A stretch of DNA of 6,672 nucleotides from an uncultured Eubacteriales bacterium (lineage in GTDB: Bacteria > Bacillota > Clostridia > Oscillospirales > CAG-272). The DNA lies in contig CAKSUH010000089.1 in the NCBI GenBank assembly GCA_934500855.1, forward strand, positions 1-6,672. The letters run 5' to 3'. The notes under the pieces are model-generated. The model had not been told where the DNA came from. It searched no databases and worked only from the letters and a program-made list of their open reading frames with translations. Numbering within the stretch: the first letter of the stretch is position 1; each line of letters opens with the position of its first letter. This document shows, piece by piece, positions 4,930 through 6,672 of this stretch. Position numbers and translations under genes: made by a program.

Positions 4930-6672
4930 TCAGTTACCGGCAATCGTGTTCAGCAGGGCTTTTTCCGCTTCGGTCCATTCCACGGTCGTATCTGCCAGCG
5001 CGCTTTGTGCGACCTGAGCCAAAGACCGACAGTTGTCCGCTTCCGTCCAGTCTGCCCAGAAGGTCGCGGTCGTTCCGTCCGCATAGGTAACGGTCACATA
5101 GGCGTTCCAGCAAAGCGCGGTCTGATAGTTCGCTTCATTGATGTTCATCAGAACCGTGCGGAAGAACTCTCCCTCGGTCACCCAGCGGAAGTTTGCGTTT
5201 GCGGAATCGTTGGAAACCGAATTTTCATCGGTCAGCGCCGCAAAATCGCCGTTCTGCAGCACATCCTTGCGGGCAACCTTCACGCCATAGACGGCAGAAC
5301 CGCCCAGCGTGTCAAAGAAAGCCCTGTCAATCTGCGTCCCGAACCGGATACCGGTCGGGTTCGACAAACGAATCGAAGCGCCTGCTTCGTTCGTCACGCC
5401 CATGCAAACCGGCACAAAGGAGGTCTCGGCGGTCAGTTGTTTGATCTCGGCGGTCGGGCTGTACAGCCTGCCGTCCGCGGTTTTCATGGCAACGGTCCTG
5501 CAGTTGAAGGTCCCCGAGGATTTCACAAACTGGTAGCCTTTCTTCGCAACCGCTTCGCTGACCGTCCAGATCGCGCCCTCGTCCACAAGATTCAAAGTTG
5601 TATTTCCGTCGGCGCGCAGGAACGCAAGCGAGGCAACCGATGACGGAACCTTGTTGTATTCCAGTGTTGCACCGGGTTTCAATGTGATGTTTGCAACCGT
5701 ATTCGCTTGGTTAACCGCAAAAATCTGATTACGGTCCATGGTATTGTCCGGATTGTAGATCAGTTTGGAAGTGCCGTCAACAACCACGGTACCGTTGGCT
5801 CCACCTGAAATGTTGAAGATTGCGGTATTGTTTACATATTGGGTGCTGCCTTTGCGGTAATTGATGGTGGAGTTCACCAGCTGAATTTCGGAAACTGCCT
5901 TGTTTTTAATCAGGATAACCGGGTCGGTTGCCGTGGAAATCACCGTTGTATCCCGGAAGGTCACATTTGCCCGAGACTGGATATTCAGCAACAGACCGCC
6001 CGTTACATCAATTTTGCAGGTTTCAAACAGGACCGCCGCGCCGTCACCGACGCCGGTTCCGATTCCCTTTGTAACAATCAAATCAAGATTGCGGAAGGTA
6101 GCGCTGTGCCCGACAAGCTCGAAGAAATAAGTCGTTGAGCTGAGAACATATTTCCCCTGACCGTCGATTACAGCATCCTTTGCAAGCTTAATTTGTGCGC
6201 CGATGTTCGGTGCATTCGCAATCAGCTTAATATCGCCATCCGCTTTCAGCGCATCCGCCCAAGTCTTATAATAATCGGTTCCAACCTTGAAACTGTAGCC
6301 GGAGTAAGCCCGTTCCGTTTCGCTCAGCCCGTTTTCCGCATAGTCAGCCGCCGCTTTGCGATAGGTCAGCGCCGAATCTCCGTGACAATAAGCACCCGTT
6401 TCTACAACGGCTTTGCCCGTCTCATTGACATCATAGCTGCCGGACATCGGGAAATAGAAACCGCGCCTTGCAATGGCAGCGCTGACATTCCATGCGGCTC
6501 CGTTATCGTTTACGGTCACTGTGCCGCTCACGGTGCTATATGCAAAGTAGTTTTTGGCGGTTTCTGCTCCGGAATCCAGCAAATTCAACCTGACAGAGGA
6601 ATCTGCGTTTACCGTCACCTTTGCATCTTTCGTACAGAAGAACGCATGAACCGCATTTGCACACCCCTGCGG
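4930..6672 (-). CDS. Secreted beta-helix surface protein A, C-terminal 580 residues (start beyond window)
   Basis: The frame is open from the window edge at 6672 to TGA at 4930-4932, giving 580 visible residues; the start and presumably the signal peptide lie upstream. Numbering from the edge, a short module rich in Gly/Val/Asn ends near residue 95 (NDNGAAWNVS, RRGFYF). A fresh module opens near 129 (VGTDYYKTWADALKADGDIKL), and strand-turn repeats of a right-handed beta-helix follow (VIDGQG at 168-173, ATFRNLDLI, NVTFRDTTVI). The short module then recurs at about 352-404 (LNLVDEGAIWTVSEAVAKKG). Residues about 431-561 form a globular C-terminal domain with GASIRLSNPTGIRFGTQI and, later, NINEANYQTALCWNAYV and RSLAQVAQSAL. 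I recall this domain at the ends of many clostridial secreted proteins, without a name. It ends in AEKALLNTIAGN, with no LPXTG, membrane tail or SLH repeats, so surface attachment is not shown. Its inner module is related to the start of protein B. Function unknown; glycan binding or adhesion is the usual guess. Confidence 0.87.
   Translation of the reverse strand, partial: PQGCANAVHAFFCTKDAKVTVNADSSVRLNLLDSGAETAKNYFAYSTVSGTVTVNDNGAAWNVSAAIARRGFYFPMSGSYDVNETGKAVVETGAYCHGDSALTYRKAAADYAENGLSETERAYSGYSFKVGTDYYKTWADALKADGDIKLIANAPNIGAQIKLAKDAVIDGQGKYVLSSTTYFFELVGHSATFRNLDLIVTKGIGTGVGDGAAVLFETCKIDVTGGLLLNIQSRANVTFRDTTVISTATDPVILIKNKAVSEIQLVNSTINYRKGSTQYVNNTAIFNISGGANGTVVVDGTSKLIYNPDNTMDRNQIFAVNQANTVANITLKPGATLEYNKVPSSVASLAFLRADGNTTLNLVDEGAIWTVSEAVAKKGYQFVKSSGTFNCRTVAMKTADGRLYSPTAEIKQLTAETSFVPVCMGVTNEAGASIRLSNPTGIRFGTQIDRAFFDTLGGSAVYGVKVARKDVLQNGDFAALTDENSVSNDSANANFRWVTEGEFFRTVLMNINEANYQTALCWNAYVTVTYADGTTATFWADWTEADNCRSLAQVAQSALADTTVEWTEAEKALLNTIAGN
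5461..5619 (-). repeat. Second copy of the internal protein repeat in surface protein A
   Basis: The partner of 6388-6546. It contains LVDEGAIWTVSEAVAKKG and closes with an SSGTF-type turn. It sits just before the C-terminal domain, so the repeat seems to cap each beta-helix block. A shorter related stretch at the window edge (LNLLDSG, coded near 6570-6590) hints at more copies upstream. Confidence 0.65.
6388..6546 (-). repeat. First copy of an internal protein repeat in surface protein A
   Basis: This codes for a segment of about 53 residues that includes GAAWNVSAAIARRGFYF. It aligns by eye with the segment coded at 5461-5619 (GAIWTVSEAVAKKGYQF): same order of Gly, Ala, Trp, Val-Ser, Ala, a basic pair, Gly, an aromatic residue and Phe, then Ser-Gly. 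The match is at the protein level and is not a DNA direct repeat. Confidence 0.65.

Noticed and set aside
4639..5643. Plus-strand open frame (334 residues) across three minus-strand genes
   Set aside because: It would span the MBL gene start, the small peptide gene and the end of surface protein A, all better supported; no coherent fold is seen.
4930..6618. GTG at 6618 as the true start of surface protein A
   Set aside because: The frame continues without a stop to the window edge, there is no signal peptide or ribosome site at 6618, and the sequence begins mid-module. The gene is cut by the edge.

Overview
The window reads as one slice of a single transcription unit. All six genes lie on the minus strand, from about base 6672 down to base 1, and the non-coding gaps between them are only 10-28 bases or a 4-base overlap. 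Both end genes are cut by the window edges. The organism is most likely a Gram-positive Clostridia-type bacterium, perhaps a gut or rumen Oscillospiraceae-like lineage. That is inferred from AGGAG-type ribosome sites, lipoprotein signal peptides with Ser/Thr/Gly/Pro/Glu-rich linkers, a clostridial-style C-terminal domain on a secreted beta-helix protein, and moderately GC-rich codon use. Nothing in the sequence identifies a species.

Layout in transcription order: (1) 6672-4930, the C-terminal 580 residues of a large secreted beta-helix surface protein (A). (2) 4911-4792, a 39-residue peptide gene with a near-perfect ribosome site. (3) 4763-3930, a 277-residue ComEC-like metallo-beta-lactamase (MBL) fold hydrolase with no signal peptide. 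(4) 3905-2352, an extracellular solute-binding lipoprotein of the sugar-binding ABC type. (5) 2341-488, a 617-residue lipoprotein that ends in a second MBL domain related to the first. (6) 491-1, the N-terminus of a second beta-helix surface protein (B) whose opening module matches one inside A. No stretch over 30 bases lacks a gene, and I see no terminator, promoter, RNA gene, CRISPR array or mobile element.

How the parts could work together is inference. Most products act at or outside the membrane: two secreted beta-helix proteins, a solute receptor and a lipid-anchored MBL hydrolase. They flank a probably cytoplasmic MBL paralogue and a tiny peptide of unknown role. The ComEC-like MBL class includes DNA-processing enzymes and cell-wall phosphodiesterases, so a surface system that cleaves and senses a phosphodiester-containing polymer is one reading. 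No ABC permease or ATPase is visible, so transport cannot be shown. The combination, above all the small peptide and the split-location MBL pair, is the part most worth following up.
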